DNA of 64,000 nt from Alphaproteobacteria bacterium CG11_big_fil_rev_8_21_14_0_20_39_49 (lineage in GTDB: Bacteria; Pseudomonadota; Alphaproteobacteria; Rickettsiales; UBA6187). Below are positions 46,141 to 55,103 of this stretch, in pieces. How positions within the stretch are numbered: position 1 is the first letter of the stretch; the number at the start of each line of letters is the position of its first letter. Both the position numbers and the translations under genes were made by a program. The notes beneath the pieces are model-generated. The model worked only from the letters and a program-made list of their open reading frames with translations. It was not told where the DNA came from and did not search any database. Where the stretch lies: NCBI GenBank assembly GCA_002787635.1, contig PCXK01000028.1, positions 148,118 through 212,117 on the forward strand, in the 5' to 3' direction.

Positions 46141-46289
46141 ACAAGACCTTTTTTTACTATTATCGATATCTCAAAATTAGAAAAAATGCATACAAAGCAC
46201 CGTTTGAGAGCATCAAAATCTAAAAAGAACTATAAGTTTAAAAACTATACAAAATTATTTGCGACATAAAAGACTTTAATTGATTATCA

Positions 46290-46553
46290 TCAATTGATTA
46301 TCATCTGATAATTAACTTTTTTGAACTCGGCAGGCTTTATAATCTCGCAAGATTCAACCTTTACCGAGTGTAACTTACCGTCGAGTTCACGCTCCCAAAA
46401 ATCCAAAAATCCCTTTAAATGTGGAAAATCAGGACATTTATCATATTCTTGCCATAAATATGTTTGTAACAAAGAAGGATGGTCGGGCATAAAATAGAAA
46501 ATATTTGCCGTTGTTAGTCTAAAATCATTTAACATTAACTCCATATAACTCAT
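46290..46553 (-). CDS. usg: Usg family protein
   Basis: An 87-residue protein matching the alphaproteobacterial Usg family: DFRLTTANIFYFMPDHPSLL, QTYLWQEYDKCPDFPHLKGF and LDFWERELDGKLHSVKV. The function is unknown; the name comes from a gene next to trp genes in other bacteria. I start at ATG 46553 because GGAGGT lies seven bases upstream; longer frames start at 46574. It is a useful lineage marker for this window. Confidence 0.88.
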   Translation of the reverse strand: MSYMELMLNDFRLTTANIFYFMPDHPSLLQTYLWQEYDKCPDFPHLKGFLDFWERELDGKLHSVKVESCEIIKPAEFKKVNYQMIIN

Positions 46554-46639
46554 ATAAATAACCTCCATAACCACGAGTCATAAGGTTATTATAGCATGGA
46601 ATTTGTTAAATTTTGATTAAAATTAACATAAAAAACCGA

Positions 46640-46671
46640 GTAATGTTCAATAAGCATACATTTTGTCATAA
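46640..46671. repeat. Half of a shell-A element
   Basis: GTAATGTTCAATAAGCATA followed by CATTTTGTCATAAG matches the left end of shell-A elements. The core and right end are gone. It lies 9 bp from the stop codon of the flavin oxidoreductase gene. Confidence 0.65.
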
Positions 46672-46679
46672 GTATAACG

Positions 46680-48083
46680 CTATTCTCCGGTCATTATCCT
46701 GTCAACCAGTTCTTTAACCGTAGGAACGAACCCGTTTTTATAGAAAGGATCTTCCGCAAACTTATATGCGTTATGACCTGCAAACATCAACTGGTCTTCA
46801 ATAGAACCCGCCCCATGTGCAATATCCTGCAAGGTTTTTTGTATGCAAAAACTTCTCGGATCGGCTTTTTTACCGGTAGTATAATCATCATGATCTTTCC
46901 AGTTACTAAAGCTGCAATGACTCAAACAGCCCATACAATTTACCTGATCTTCATGAATAATATCAGCTTCTTTTTTAGTGACGAATATCAATGTAGATTC
47001 CGGCGTTTTCAACGCCTCCACATAGCCTTCCGAGATCCATTTAACCGCTCTTTCTTTGTCTTGAGTTTCAACATAGACATTTCTTTTTCTCGGCCCTATC
47101 GGCAAAGCCTCGGTTAATACGCCCTCAGGATTAGTAACATATGGAATCTGCCTGTCCTGTCTGCCTTCAAGGCTTCTTAAAAAATCATTCCTCACGGCAG
47201 AAGAATAAAAGCCTGTAGGACTAAATCTATTGAGCAGAACATCGCCCTCACTTAAGGTCAAAAGCCTTTTTTTCCAATCATCAGGCACCGGACTTTCCTT
47301 TGTCAGTATAGGTCTTGTACCATATTGAAAGCAAATCGGTCCTATCTCAGGGTTATCAAGCCAGTGTGACCAGTCTTTTAAATACCAAACCCCTCCCGCC
47401 ATAACTATCGGCGTATCATTCAAGCCTACCGAATTCATAAAACTTCTTATTTGTGCAACCCTCGGATACGGATCTTCCGGATTTTTCGGGTCTTCACTAT
47501 TACTTAAGCCGTTATGACCTCCTGCAAGCCACGGGTCTTCATATACCACGGCTCCAAGCTTGTCAGAGGACTTTGAATATGAACGCTTCCATAACGCCCT
47601 GAAAGCTCTCATAGATGAAACTATAGGATAGTAATAAACATTATATTTTTCAGCTATTTCAGCTAACTTATAAGGCATTCCCGCACCGCATGTAACACCA
47701 TGCACAAGCCCCTTAGCACCTTCGAGTACGCCTTCTAAAACGCGTTGTGCACCACCCATTTCCCATAAAACGTTTATGTGCAAACGCCCTTCACCGTTAG
47801 ATGTCTCGTGTGCGATTTTAGCCTGATGGATACCGCCTTGAATGCCCATTTGGACTAGCTCTTCGTGACGTTCACGCCTTGTATGTCCTTTATAAACTAC
47901 AGGGATTACATTGCCGTCTTTATCGTAACTGTCGGCATTTACGCCTGAGAAGGTTCCCACAGCACCCGCTGCGGCAAAAGCACCCGAACTATCACCGTTA
48001 GTTACGGCAACTCCCTTTCCACCCTCAACAATTGGTAAAACTTCTTTCCCTGATATAAGTACCGGTTTTAAATTTTTTAACAA
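46680..48083 (-). CDS. Nitronate monooxygenase / 2-nitropropane dioxygenase family flavin oxidoreductase
   Basis: A 467-residue TIM-barrel FMN protein (COG2070). Recognisable regions are QGGIHQAKIAHETSN, GLVHGVTCGAGMPYKL, PIVMAGGVWYLKDWSHW with PICFQYGTRPI at the phosphate site. It is longer than classical nitronate monooxygenases (about 320-350 residues), and its C-terminal part has a cysteine cluster (CMGCLSHCSFSNW), possibly a metal or Fe-S site. The substrate is not predictable: the family covers nitronates and also FabK-type enoyl reductases. Confidence 0.85.
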   Translation of the reverse strand: MLKNLKPVLISGKEVLPIVEGGKGVAVTNGDSSGAFAAAGAVGTFSGVNADSYDKDGNVIPVVYKGHTRRERHEELVQMGIQGGIHQAKIAHETSNGEGRLHINVLWEMGGAQRVLEGVLEGAKGLVHGVTCGAGMPYKLAEIAEKYNVYYYPIVSSMRAFRALWKRSYSKSSDKLGAVVYEDPWLAGGHNGLSNSEDPKNPEDPYPRVAQIRSFMNSVGLNDTPIVMAGGVWYLKDWSHWLDNPEIGPICFQYGTRPILTKESPVPDDWKKRLLTLSEGDVLLNRFSPTGFYSSAVRNDFLRSLEGRQDRQIPYVTNPEGVLTEALPIGPRKRNVYVETQDKERAVKWISEGYVEALKTPESTLIFVTKKEADIIHEDQVNCMGCLSHCSFSNWKDHDDYTTGKKADPRSFCIQKTLQDIAHGAGSIEDQLMFAGHNAYKFAEDPFYKNGFVPTVKELVDRIMTGE

Positions 48084-48240
48084 AGTTTATTCCAATTTAA
48101 GTTTAAAAATAAAGTTAAGAAAAATTTTATATCAAAGACACTTTAATAAGTCCACACGATAAAGGCATTTGATGAAAAAAGTTAAACACCGCACAAAACT
48201 TCAAGAAAAACCACGCAAATAACAGACCGTACTAACGCTT

Positions 48241-48747
48241 TCAACCTGCATTACATAGGCTGTGCATTTTATTATAAGCCGCAGTAAAACCGCTTAGTGA
48301 GTATGTATCGATAGAGTAAGTACCTTTTGTAGAAGTACCTTTTATTCTCATTTTCATGCCTTTTTTCATTTTGCTTATTGCTATATTATCGTACTTTTCT
48401 GTTTTAAACCAAGCAAACTCACCATCGGTCATGCTAAGTTTATATTCCACGTTATCAATAATTGCACGAGGCTCCGTGCCTTCTTTATACGGATAACCGC
48501 TCGTAATACTGAACTCATCACGATCACCGCCGACATTGGTTATCATAACGTAAGGATCGCCCCTACGACTGTAATTACCGGTCTTATTCGTCGGAAAGCT
48601 AACAATATAGCACAGCTTCCGACCGTTTTGATAAGACGTATATACCGACCAGTCCTGATATGAGTTTTTAAATTCCTGCGAGTTTGCAGCCGAAGCTACC
48701 CCTAAAAATAAAAAAACCACTGATATAAATAACGATTTATGCCTCAT
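48241..48747 (-). CDS. Invasion-associated locus B (IalB) family protein
   Basis: A 168-residue secreted protein. A signal peptide (SVVFLFLGVASA) is followed by the IalB fold: YQDWSVYTSYQNGRKLCYIV, a beta-rich middle with FAWFKTEKYDNIAISKMKKG and the end SLSGFTAAYNKMHSLCNA. IalB of Bartonella is linked to erythrocyte invasion, but the family is widespread in non-pathogenic alphaproteobacteria, so the name implies no virulence here. Confidence 0.88.
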   Translation of the reverse strand: MRHKSLFISVVFLFLGVASAANSQEFKNSYQDWSVYTSYQNGRKLCYIVSFPTNKTGNYSRRGDPYVMITNVGGDRDEFSITSGYPYKEGTEPRAIIDNVEYKLSMTDGEFAWFKTEKYDNIAISKMKKGMKMRIKGTSTKGTYSIDTYSLSGFTAAYNKMHSLCNAG

Positions 48748-48880
48748 ATTAAAAAACTACTTATTTTTTGTTACCATTGACTACGCTAAAGGATTAACGC
48801 AAAAATTATTTTTGGTCAAATTATTTTCAAAAAAACCTTGATTTAGGCTGATAACCGCAGAAAAGTAGTTAAAAAATTAA

Positions 48881-49237
48881 CTAACTAATCATTTTTTTCA
48901 TCTTTTCCCGAGATGCATAAAAACTTAATTCCAACTCACCGAACAGATCTTTGATTTCTTCAAGATTGCCGCCGTCATTTATCATTATTGAATGAGCTTC
49001 GCTCTCAATTTTATCAGCCAGATCCGATACTATTTCAGCACCGAATTCATTGGCGGTATTTTTCATGGTATGGGCAAGAGATTGAATCTTGAGACAGTCT
49101 TTTGACTCAATTCCGTTTTGTATTCCGACGATATAAATTGAGGAATCTTTAAAGAAATCATTTATTTGCGAGGAAAAGTCATCTTCTAACAATTGTTTTA
49201 TTTTAAGGTACTTTTTCTCATTTATCAAATGTAACAT
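48881..49237 (-). CDS. HPt (histidine phosphotransfer) domain protein
   Basis: A 118-residue single-domain protein. The phosphorylatable histidine is H56 in SLAHTMKNTANEFGAE, the HxxK...G pattern of HPt four-helix bundles, followed by SDLADKIESEA. Such proteins relay phosphate between a hybrid kinase and a response regulator. The nearby kinase at 50237 has no receiver domain, so the partner is probably elsewhere. It is divergent from the two-component genes. Confidence 0.85.
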   Translation of the reverse strand: MLHLINEKKYLKIKQLLEDDFSSQINDFFKDSSIYIVGIQNGIESKDCLKIQSLAHTMKNTANEFGAEIVSDLADKIESEAHSIMINDGGNLEEIKDLFGELELSFYASREKMKKMIS

Positions 49238-49590
49238 CGTTACAACATAGTAAAAACAAATATGCTTTTACCACCTCTTTAAAATAATATAAAAACTATT
49301 ATCATAAATTATACACACCAAAAGTTAACAAACAATTAACCTGAGTCAAAAACGGGCATTGCTAACTAAACATAGTTTTTGTGATTCATGTCAAAATTTC
49401 TTAGTATTTTTGTCATGCTGAACTTGTTTCAGCATCTACTCTAAAATAAAAAAGATACTGAAATAAATTCAGTATGACAAAAACTATGTTTAGTTAGCAA
49501 TGCCCAAAAACGATACCAATTAATTTAGTGACTTTAAGCTCCGACCGCAATATAAAAGATTTATACATATAATAACACAGCGATTTTAAT
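49238..49590. repeat. 353 bp divergent gap containing a shell-A element
   Basis: Between the HPt gene and the response regulator. 49355-49504 is a complete element (listed separately). The flanks (49238-49346 and 49513-49590) are AT-rich and presumably hold both promoters; no motif is clear. Confidence 0.7.
49355..49504. mobile_element. Best-preserved shell-A MITE with 8-bp target duplication
   Basis: Perfect terminal inverted repeats of about 28 bp beginning GGCATTGCTAACTAAACATA, flanked by the direct repeat CAAAAACG at 49347-49354 and 49505-49512. Inside is the palindromic core TGTCATGCTGAACTTG ... TTCAGTATGACA. Length 150 bp, no coding capacity. Confidence 0.88.
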
Positions 49591-50262
49591 ATGAAAATTC
49601 TACTTATAGAAGATGATATAAAAGTATCCGAATATATAATAAACGGCTTAAAGGAAGCAGGACATAACGTAGACAGCTCAAGGGACGGTAAAGACGGCTT
49701 ATTTCTTGCTACCACCGAAACTTATGATGTAATTATAATAGACAGAATGTTGCCTTCGGTTGACGGGCTTACAATTATACAGACAATGAGGGCTTCCGAT
49801 AACAAAACGCCTATTATTATATTAAGTGCGCTCGGAGATGTTGACGACAGAGTAAAAGGGCTAAAATCAGGTAGCGACGATTACCTTGTAAAGCCTTTTG
49901 CATTTGTTGAGCTAATGGCAAGAATAGATGCGTTAAGCCGCAGAACGTCAGGTTGTTCCGGGAAGAACCTGACCGTTTTAAAAGCAGGCGGTATTGAACT
50001 TGACCTGTTATCCAGAAAAGTAAGGGTAAATGATAAGGAGGTTGATATTCAGGGACGTGAATTTAACCTACTTGAGTATCTGATGCGAAATAAAGGCAAT
50101 GTAGTTACCAGAACAATGCTCTTAGAAGGTGTCTGGGATTACAATTTCGACCCTCAAACCAATGTTATAGATGTACATGTCAGCAGGGTACGCAAAAAGA
50201 TAGGCGATGATGGCGGAAAAATAATCAGGACGGTTCGTGGTGCAGGATATATCATCGAGTAG
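49591..50262 (+). CDS. OmpR/PhoB-family response regulator
   Basis: A 223-residue regulator. The receiver domain has acidic residues E7, D8 and D9 and the phospho-acceptor D51 (IIIDRMLP), with the conserved lysine in LVKPF. The C-terminal winged-helix DNA-binding domain has VDIQGREFNLLEYLMRN and NVIDVHVSRVRKKI. Its 3' end overlaps the kinase gene by 26 bp. Targets are unknown; the lipid-modification cluster immediately downstream is the obvious candidate. Confidence 0.96.
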   Translation: MKILLIEDDIKVSEYIINGLKEAGHNVDSSRDGKDGLFLATTETYDVIIIDRMLPSVDGLTIIQTMRASDNKTPIIILSALGDVDDRVKGLKSGSDDYLVKPFAFVELMARIDALSRRTSGCSGKNLTVLKAGGIELDLLSRKVRVNDKEVDIQGREFNLLEYLMRNKGNVVTRTMLLEGVWDYNFDPQTNVIDVHVSRVRKKIGDDGGKIIRTVRGAGYIIE

Positions 50263-51604
50263 CCCTCGAAATTATTATCAAAGTTCCAGCTTTAAAATGG
50301 CTGCCTTGTTTACGTTTCTGTTAAGCCTTTGCGTAATAATCATAGGATATTTCTTATATGATTTCAGCCAAAAAAGCTTTTTGAGGGAAACTGAAGCCGC
50401 AATTAATAGTGAAATTGAAAACATACTGTCAATAACTTCCGATGCCGACCGCAAAGCGATAAAATCTCTTATAACAAAGCGAGGCAAACTAAAAAAACAC
50501 CCTATATACTACTATCAGGATATAGACGGTAACTTTCTTGCGGGCAATATAGATAACGTTCCCAAGCAAACTTCTCTAATAAAAGAGGGTATAGTCGGTT
50601 TTAAAATAGATATAAACGGCACAGAGCATCAGGTTGCCGCCAAAATACACACATTTGCCGACGGTTCAAAGCTATTGGTAGCAAGGAATATCCACGATAT
50701 AATAACCGGTTATAACAAGCTGAAAACTTTCAGTATTTTTATTATAATCTTTATGTTACTGGTAGTTTTGATAAGCTTCCTGATAAGTAACTTTGTTGTC
50801 AGCCGTATAAACAAAATAACCGGTACGGTACGGCAGATAATAGACACAGGCGACCTGTCACGCCGGATATCTACCGACAGCAATTGGGACGACCTTAGCT
50901 ATTTATCCGATACGCTTAATCATATGCTGGAAAAAATAGAATCCCTGATGCAGAGTGTAAAGCAGGTCAGCGACAATATCGCCCATGATTTAAAAACTCC
51001 TATAACAAGATTAAGGGGGGACTTAGATAACTTAAAGAACAAAAAACTTACAGGAAAAGATATTTCAAAACTGGTAGATGAAGCAGACAGGATAATAAAT
51101 ATATTTAATTCCCTTTTGAGAATCGCAAATATTGAAAAAGGCAAGTCCTCGCAAAATTTCGCCGATATACAAATAAACACCGTTTTAAAAGACGCAGTTG
51201 AACTTTATGAGCCTTTCATACACGAAAATAACCTGCACATTAACTTTGAGGCGGAGGAAACTCTACTTATAAATGCAGATAAGGATATGTTGTTCCAGAT
51301 GTTCGCAAATATCATTGATAATGCTATAAAATTTTCGCCTTCCGACAGCGATATTAATATCAGGCTATCAAAAGAAAAAAAATACGCACTGGTATCCATA
51401 TCCGATAAAGGAGCAGGGATAAATAAAAATGATTACGAAAAAGTTTTCGAGCGGTTTTACAGAGCCGACAAAAGCCGCAACACGCAAGGTCACGGTCTTG
51501 GACTAAGTATGGTTAAAGCTATTGTAGATATTCATAACGGCATAATAAAATTAGAGGATAATAATCCGGGTTTAATAGTAAATATCTATATACCGATAAG
51601 ATAA
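50237..51604 (+). CDS. Sensor histidine kinase
   Basis: A 455-residue inner-membrane kinase paired with the preceding regulator. Two membrane helices (about residues 21-43 and 162-188) flank a roughly 120-residue periplasmic sensor. A HAMP segment follows, then the phosphorylation site IAHDLKTPITRLRGDLD, the N box NIIDNAIKFSP and the G boxes DKGAGI and GHGLGLSMVKAI. I use the GTG at 50237; ATG 50297 would start at the first membrane helix. No receiver or HPt domain is attached. Confidence 0.94.
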   Translation: MVQDISSSSPRNYYQSSSFKMAALFTFLLSLCVIIIGYFLYDFSQKSFLRETEAAINSEIENILSITSDADRKAIKSLITKRGKLKKHPIYYYQDIDGNFLAGNIDNVPKQTSLIKEGIVGFKIDINGTEHQVAAKIHTFADGSKLLVARNIHDIITGYNKLKTFSIFIIIFMLLVVLISFLISNFVVSRINKITGTVRQIIDTGDLSRRISTDSNWDDLSYLSDTLNHMLEKIESLMQSVKQVSDNIAHDLKTPITRLRGDLDNLKNKKLTGKDISKLVDEADRIINIFNSLLRIANIEKGKSSQNFADIQINTVLKDAVELYEPFIHENNLHINFEAEETLLINADKDMLFQMFANIIDNAIKFSPSDSDINIRLSKEKKYALVSISDKGAGINKNDYEKVFERFYRADKSRNTQGHGLGLSMVKAIVDIHNGIIKLEDNNPGLIVNIYIPIR

Positions 51605-51841
51605 AAATTAAAATCTTTTAACATATCAAAGACCTTTATTTAATGTAGCCTGTATTATAATGTTATAGTGATTTAAAATAACTTCCGTACCACAGGTTGT
51701 CATCCCCCGAATTTTCGTAGAAAATTATAGGGGGATCTTGTGCCATTTATAGAAGATCCCCGCACGTAGGCGGGGATGACATTAATAGGCTGAAGTTAAT
51801 TTCAAGGACTATAGTATTAACTTATATAAGAGTTCTTTTTT
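51605..51841. repeat. Gap with a shell-B-like element before the lipid cluster
   Basis: 51664-51813 has imperfect ends TATAGTGATTTAAAATAACT and AATTTCAAGGACTATA around the core GTCATCCCCCGAATTTTCG ... CGGGGATGACA, nearly the same core as at 42756-42897. The promoter of the lipid cluster is probably in the last 30 bp or within the element. Confidence 0.75.
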
Positions 51842-53092
51842 ATGAAAATTGCTATCATAGGGAGTGGAATTTCCGGTCTTGGTTCCGCCTATTTACTGGG
51901 CAAGGAGCATGACGTAACCATATATGAAAAAAATGACTATATCGGGGGGCATAGCCGTACTGTAGATATAAAAATCGACGGTAAGGACATACCGGTTGAT
52001 ACGGGCTTCATAGTTTTTAATTACCGTAATTATCCTAATCTTTCGGGGCTGTTTAACCATCTGGACGTAAAAGTTGCCAAAAGCGATATGTCGTTCGGAG
52101 TAAGTATTGATAATGGTTGGCTTGAATACGGCACACGCAGACCTTTCGATATATTCGCTCAAAAAAGGAATCTACTACGCCCTAAATACTGGGAAATGCT
52201 TTTTGACATATTAAAATTCAACAAAAATGCCGGCAAATATGTTAATAGGGATATAACCCTAGGAAAGCTCCTTGATGAACTTGGAACGGGCGATTGGTTC
52301 CGCAACTATTATCTTTTAGCTATGGGTGCGGCTATATGGAGTACGCCCACCAAAGGAATGCTTGATTTTCCTGCAAAAACATTTATCCGATTTTTCGATA
52401 ATCACGGTCTGCTTACGGTTAACGACCAGCCCCAATGGTACACTGTCAAAGGCGGAAGCAAAGAATATGTCAAGATAATTACAAAGAAACTTACAAATAG
52501 TATAAGATTGTCATGCGGCGTTGAAAAAATAATCCGCAAGAAAAGCCATGTAGAGATATTATCCATTGACGGCAAAAAAGAAAAATATGACGCTGTTATC
52601 TGTGCTTGCCATAGCGATCAGGCTTTGAAAATGCTTGATGAGCCTACTGCCGATGAACAAAAAATACTCCAATCAATAAAATACCAACCCAATGAGATGT
52701 ATCTGCACTCCGACACAACCTTTATGCAAAAAAGGAATGGGGCATGGTCTAGCTGGGTTTACCTGTCCGAAGACAAGGAGGACAACTCCGAAAATATAAG
52801 CCTTAGCTATTGGATGAACAACCTGCAACCGCTCGACACCGATAAACCCGTCATCGTTACACTTAATCCGCACAGAAAACCGGACGAATCTGTTATTTAC
52901 GATCACTATACTTTTGAACACCCTGTTTTTGATGATGACGCTATAAAAGCTCAGGAAAATATAGAAAAGATTCAAGGCAAAGATAAGATATGGTACACAG
53001 GGGCATGGCTTCAATACGGCTTCCATGAAGACGGTCTGTCAAGTGCGGTAAAGGTTGCAAAAAAACTCGGAGCAAAAATACCATGGCAATAG
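51842..53092 (+). CDS. FAD-dependent amine-oxidase-like protein (COG2907)
   Basis: A 416-residue flavoprotein with the dinucleotide motif IGSGISGLGSAYLL at the N-terminus, GGHSRTVDI and DTGFIVFNYRNYPNL, and a C-terminal FAD segment (GAWLQYGFHEDGLSSAVKVA). It belongs to the group always found with DUF1365 and Cfa-like genes. In Rhodobacter such clusters are linked to the singlet-oxygen response and to methylated or furan fatty acids; a role as a fatty-acyl desaturase/oxidase is therefore inferred. It overlaps the next gene by 10 bp. Confidence 0.9.
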   Translation: MKIAIIGSGISGLGSAYLLGKEHDVTIYEKNDYIGGHSRTVDIKIDGKDIPVDTGFIVFNYRNYPNLSGLFNHLDVKVAKSDMSFGVSIDNGWLEYGTRRPFDIFAQKRNLLRPKYWEMLFDILKFNKNAGKYVNRDITLGKLLDELGTGDWFRNYYLLAMGAAIWSTPTKGMLDFPAKTFIRFFDNHGLLTVNDQPQWYTVKGGSKEYVKIITKKLTNSIRLSCGVEKIIRKKSHVEILSIDGKKEKYDAVICACHSDQALKMLDEPTADEQKILQSIKYQPNEMYLHSDTTFMQKRNGAWSSWVYLSEDKEDNSENISLSYWMNNLQPLDTDKPVIVTLNPHRKPDESVIYDHYTFEHPVFDDDAIKAQENIEKIQGKDKIWYTGAWLQYGFHEDGLSSAVKVAKKLGAKIPWQ

Positions 53093-53859
53093 ACGCTCGG
53101 ATATTTAACGCAAAAGTTATGCATAAGCGTCTGTTTCCTAAGGTTAACTCCTTTACATACGGTATATATTACATAGCATTACCGCTTGGGCAATTGAACG
53201 GAAAATCCCCTGCCCTTTCCGATATATCTATAAATAAATACGCATATTTGAGCTTTTATGAAAAAGATCACGGCAGCCGTGACGGAACAAATCTTGAACT
53301 TTGGATAAGAAAAATCTTAGAAGAACACGACATAAACGAACATATTAAGGATATACAATTAGTATGTATGCCAAGGGTGTTCGGTTATGTTTTTAATCCC
53401 GTAAGTTTCTGGCTGTGCTTTGATAAAGATGAAAAATTAATAGCGGTTCTATGCGAAGTTAATAATACTTTCGGAGAAACGCACAGCTATCTTTGTTATA
53501 ATAAAAACATGAAGGAAATTCAAACCGATGATATCATAGAAACAAAAAAGCTATTCCATGTATCACCTTTTTTAAAACGAGAAGGAGGCTATAAATTCAG
53601 ATTTTCATTAAAAGGCAATAAGTTGGGTATATGGATAGATTTCTACGATTCGGAGGGCAAAAAACAGCTAATTACCTCACTTATCGGAACATTAGAACCC
53701 CTTACAAAAGCTAATCTTAGAAAAGCGTTTTATAAACACCCATTAGTAACATTAAAAACTATTTTTTTAATCCACTGGCAGGCAATAAAGCTTATCACAA
53801 AAGGAATAAAATACATACCGAAACCTAAACAATTAAAAAATAGAGTAAGTAAAAATTAA
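53083..53859 (+). CDS. DUF1365 family protein
   Basis: A 258-residue protein with the DUF1365 hallmarks: MHKRLFPKVNSFTYGIYYIA at the N-terminus, MPRVFGYVFNPVSFWLCFD in the middle, and EVNNTFGETHSYL. Its biochemical function is unknown; genetic linkage ties it to unusual fatty-acid synthesis together with the COG2907 and Cfa-like neighbours. It overlaps the oxidase gene by 10 bp. Confidence 0.92.
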   Translation: MAIDARIFNAKVMHKRLFPKVNSFTYGIYYIALPLGQLNGKSPALSDISINKYAYLSFYEKDHGSRDGTNLELWIRKILEEHDINEHIKDIQLVCMPRVFGYVFNPVSFWLCFDKDEKLIAVLCEVNNTFGETHSYLCYNKNMKEIQTDDIIETKKLFHVSPFLKREGGYKFRFSLKGNKLGIWIDFYDSEGKKQLITSLIGTLEPLTKANLRKAFYKHPLVTLKTIFLIHWQAIKLITKGIKYIPKPKQLKNRVSKN

Positions 53860-53942
53860 AAAAGTTTAATTGAACGGTAACCGCCTATTTATATACTAAG
53901 CGGTATAATTGTAATTGTTTTCATTAGTACGGGACTATAATA

Positions 53943-55103
53943 ATGCTAGAAAAACAAGTTATAAATAAATTTCTTCAACAACTTGAAAAAGTTCAATACG
54001 GCTCTGTCGGAGTAACAACTCCCGATGGAAAAGAATATTATTTTACAGGCAATGAATCCGCTGCCCATGCCGATTTAAAAATTCATGATTACAGGGCAAT
54101 AACCAACCTTCTGGCAAAGGGTGATATAGGGTTTGCCGAGAGCTACCGTGACGGCTTATTTGACTCGGATAACCTTGAAAATCTTTTAACGGTTGCCCTG
54201 CAAAATGCCAACGTAATGGAAAGCTATCTATATGGAGGCAAGTTCTCAGGCATAATGGCACAATTACTTTATTACATGCGTTCAAACACCCTAAAAGGCA
54301 GCCGCAGGAACATTAAGGCACATTACGATTTGGGGAATGATTTTTATTCCGTGTGGCTAGACCCTACAATGTCTTATTCGGCGGCTATATTCAAAGATGA
54401 AAATGAACCTTTAATTCAGGCTCAACACAACAAATACGATAGAATAATAAATAGCTTAGACACAAATTCCGGCAGCCTTCTTGAAGTAGGCTGCGGTTGG
54501 GGCGGATTTGCCGATAGGGCTGTTGAAAAAGGTGATTTCGCATTAAAGGGAATAACAATATCACAGCGGCAATATCAATACGCAAAAGAACGTCTGAAAA
54601 ACAATGCCGATATAGTTTTAGAAGATTATCGCAAACAGGAGGGGAAATACGATAATATCGTATCAATTGAAATGTTTGAGGCGGTAGGGGAAAAATTCTG
54701 GACAACATATTTCAGTAAAATGAAATCATTACTAAGCCAAAAAGGAAAAGCAGTAGTCCAGACTATAACAATTGACGAGCAGTATTTTGAACGCTACAGA
54801 AAAACCGGTGATATGGTAAGAAGTTTTATTTTCCCGGGCGGTATGTTGCCGTCGGTAACACGCTTTAAACAAGAAGCGGCAAAAGAAGATTTAAACGTAA
54901 AATACATACACAGTTTCGGTCAGGATTACGCAAAAACACTAAGGCACTGGTCAAACTCATTTGAAAGCAATCTGCCGAAAATCAGAAAAATGGGATTTGA
55001 TGAAAAGTTCATAAGACTATGGCGTTTTTATTTATGTGCCTGTACTGCCAGCTTTACGGCAGGCAGAACAAATGTAATTCAGGCAGAGTTAAGCCATGCT
55101 TAG
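53943..55103 (+). CDS. Cfa-like fatty-acyl-phospholipid methyltransferase
   Basis: A 386-residue SAM-dependent enzyme of the cyclopropane synthase family (COG2230). The SAM site is LLEVGCGWGGFADRA; other family stretches are IKAHYDLGNDFYSVWLDPTMSYSAA, ITISQRQYQYAKERL and SIEMFEAVGEKFWTTYF. It methylates double bonds of unsaturated fatty acids in phospholipids, giving a cyclopropane or, in UfaM-type homologues, a methyl-branched product. The cluster context favours the second but the sequence alone does not decide. It overlaps the next gene by 8 bp. Confidence 0.92.
   Translation: MLEKQVINKFLQQLEKVQYGSVGVTTPDGKEYYFTGNESAAHADLKIHDYRAITNLLAKGDIGFAESYRDGLFDSDNLENLLTVALQNANVMESYLYGGKFSGIMAQLLYYMRSNTLKGSRRNIKAHYDLGNDFYSVWLDPTMSYSAAIFKDENEPLIQAQHNKYDRIINSLDTNSGSLLEVGCGWGGFADRAVEKGDFALKGITISQRQYQYAKERLKNNADIVLEDYRKQEGKYDNIVSIEMFEAVGEKFWTTYFSKMKSLLSQKGKAVVQTITIDEQYFERYRKTGDMVRSFIFPGGMLPSVTRFKQEAAKEDLNVKYIHSFGQDYAKTLRHWSNSFESNLPKIRKMGFDEKFIRLWRFYLCACTASFTAGRTNVIQAELSHA

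Noticed and set aside
45844-46269. Plus-strand 141-codon frame
   Set aside because: It is antisense to the N-terminal half of a clear glycosyltransferase and has no recognisable protein character.
46773-47117. Plus-strand 114-codon frame inside the flavin oxidoreductase gene
   Set aside because: Antisense to a conserved enzyme and of shadow-type composition.
48241-48747. IalB-family protein as a sign of host-cell invasion
   Set aside because: The family is widespread in free-living alphaproteobacteria; the name alone is not evidence of virulence.
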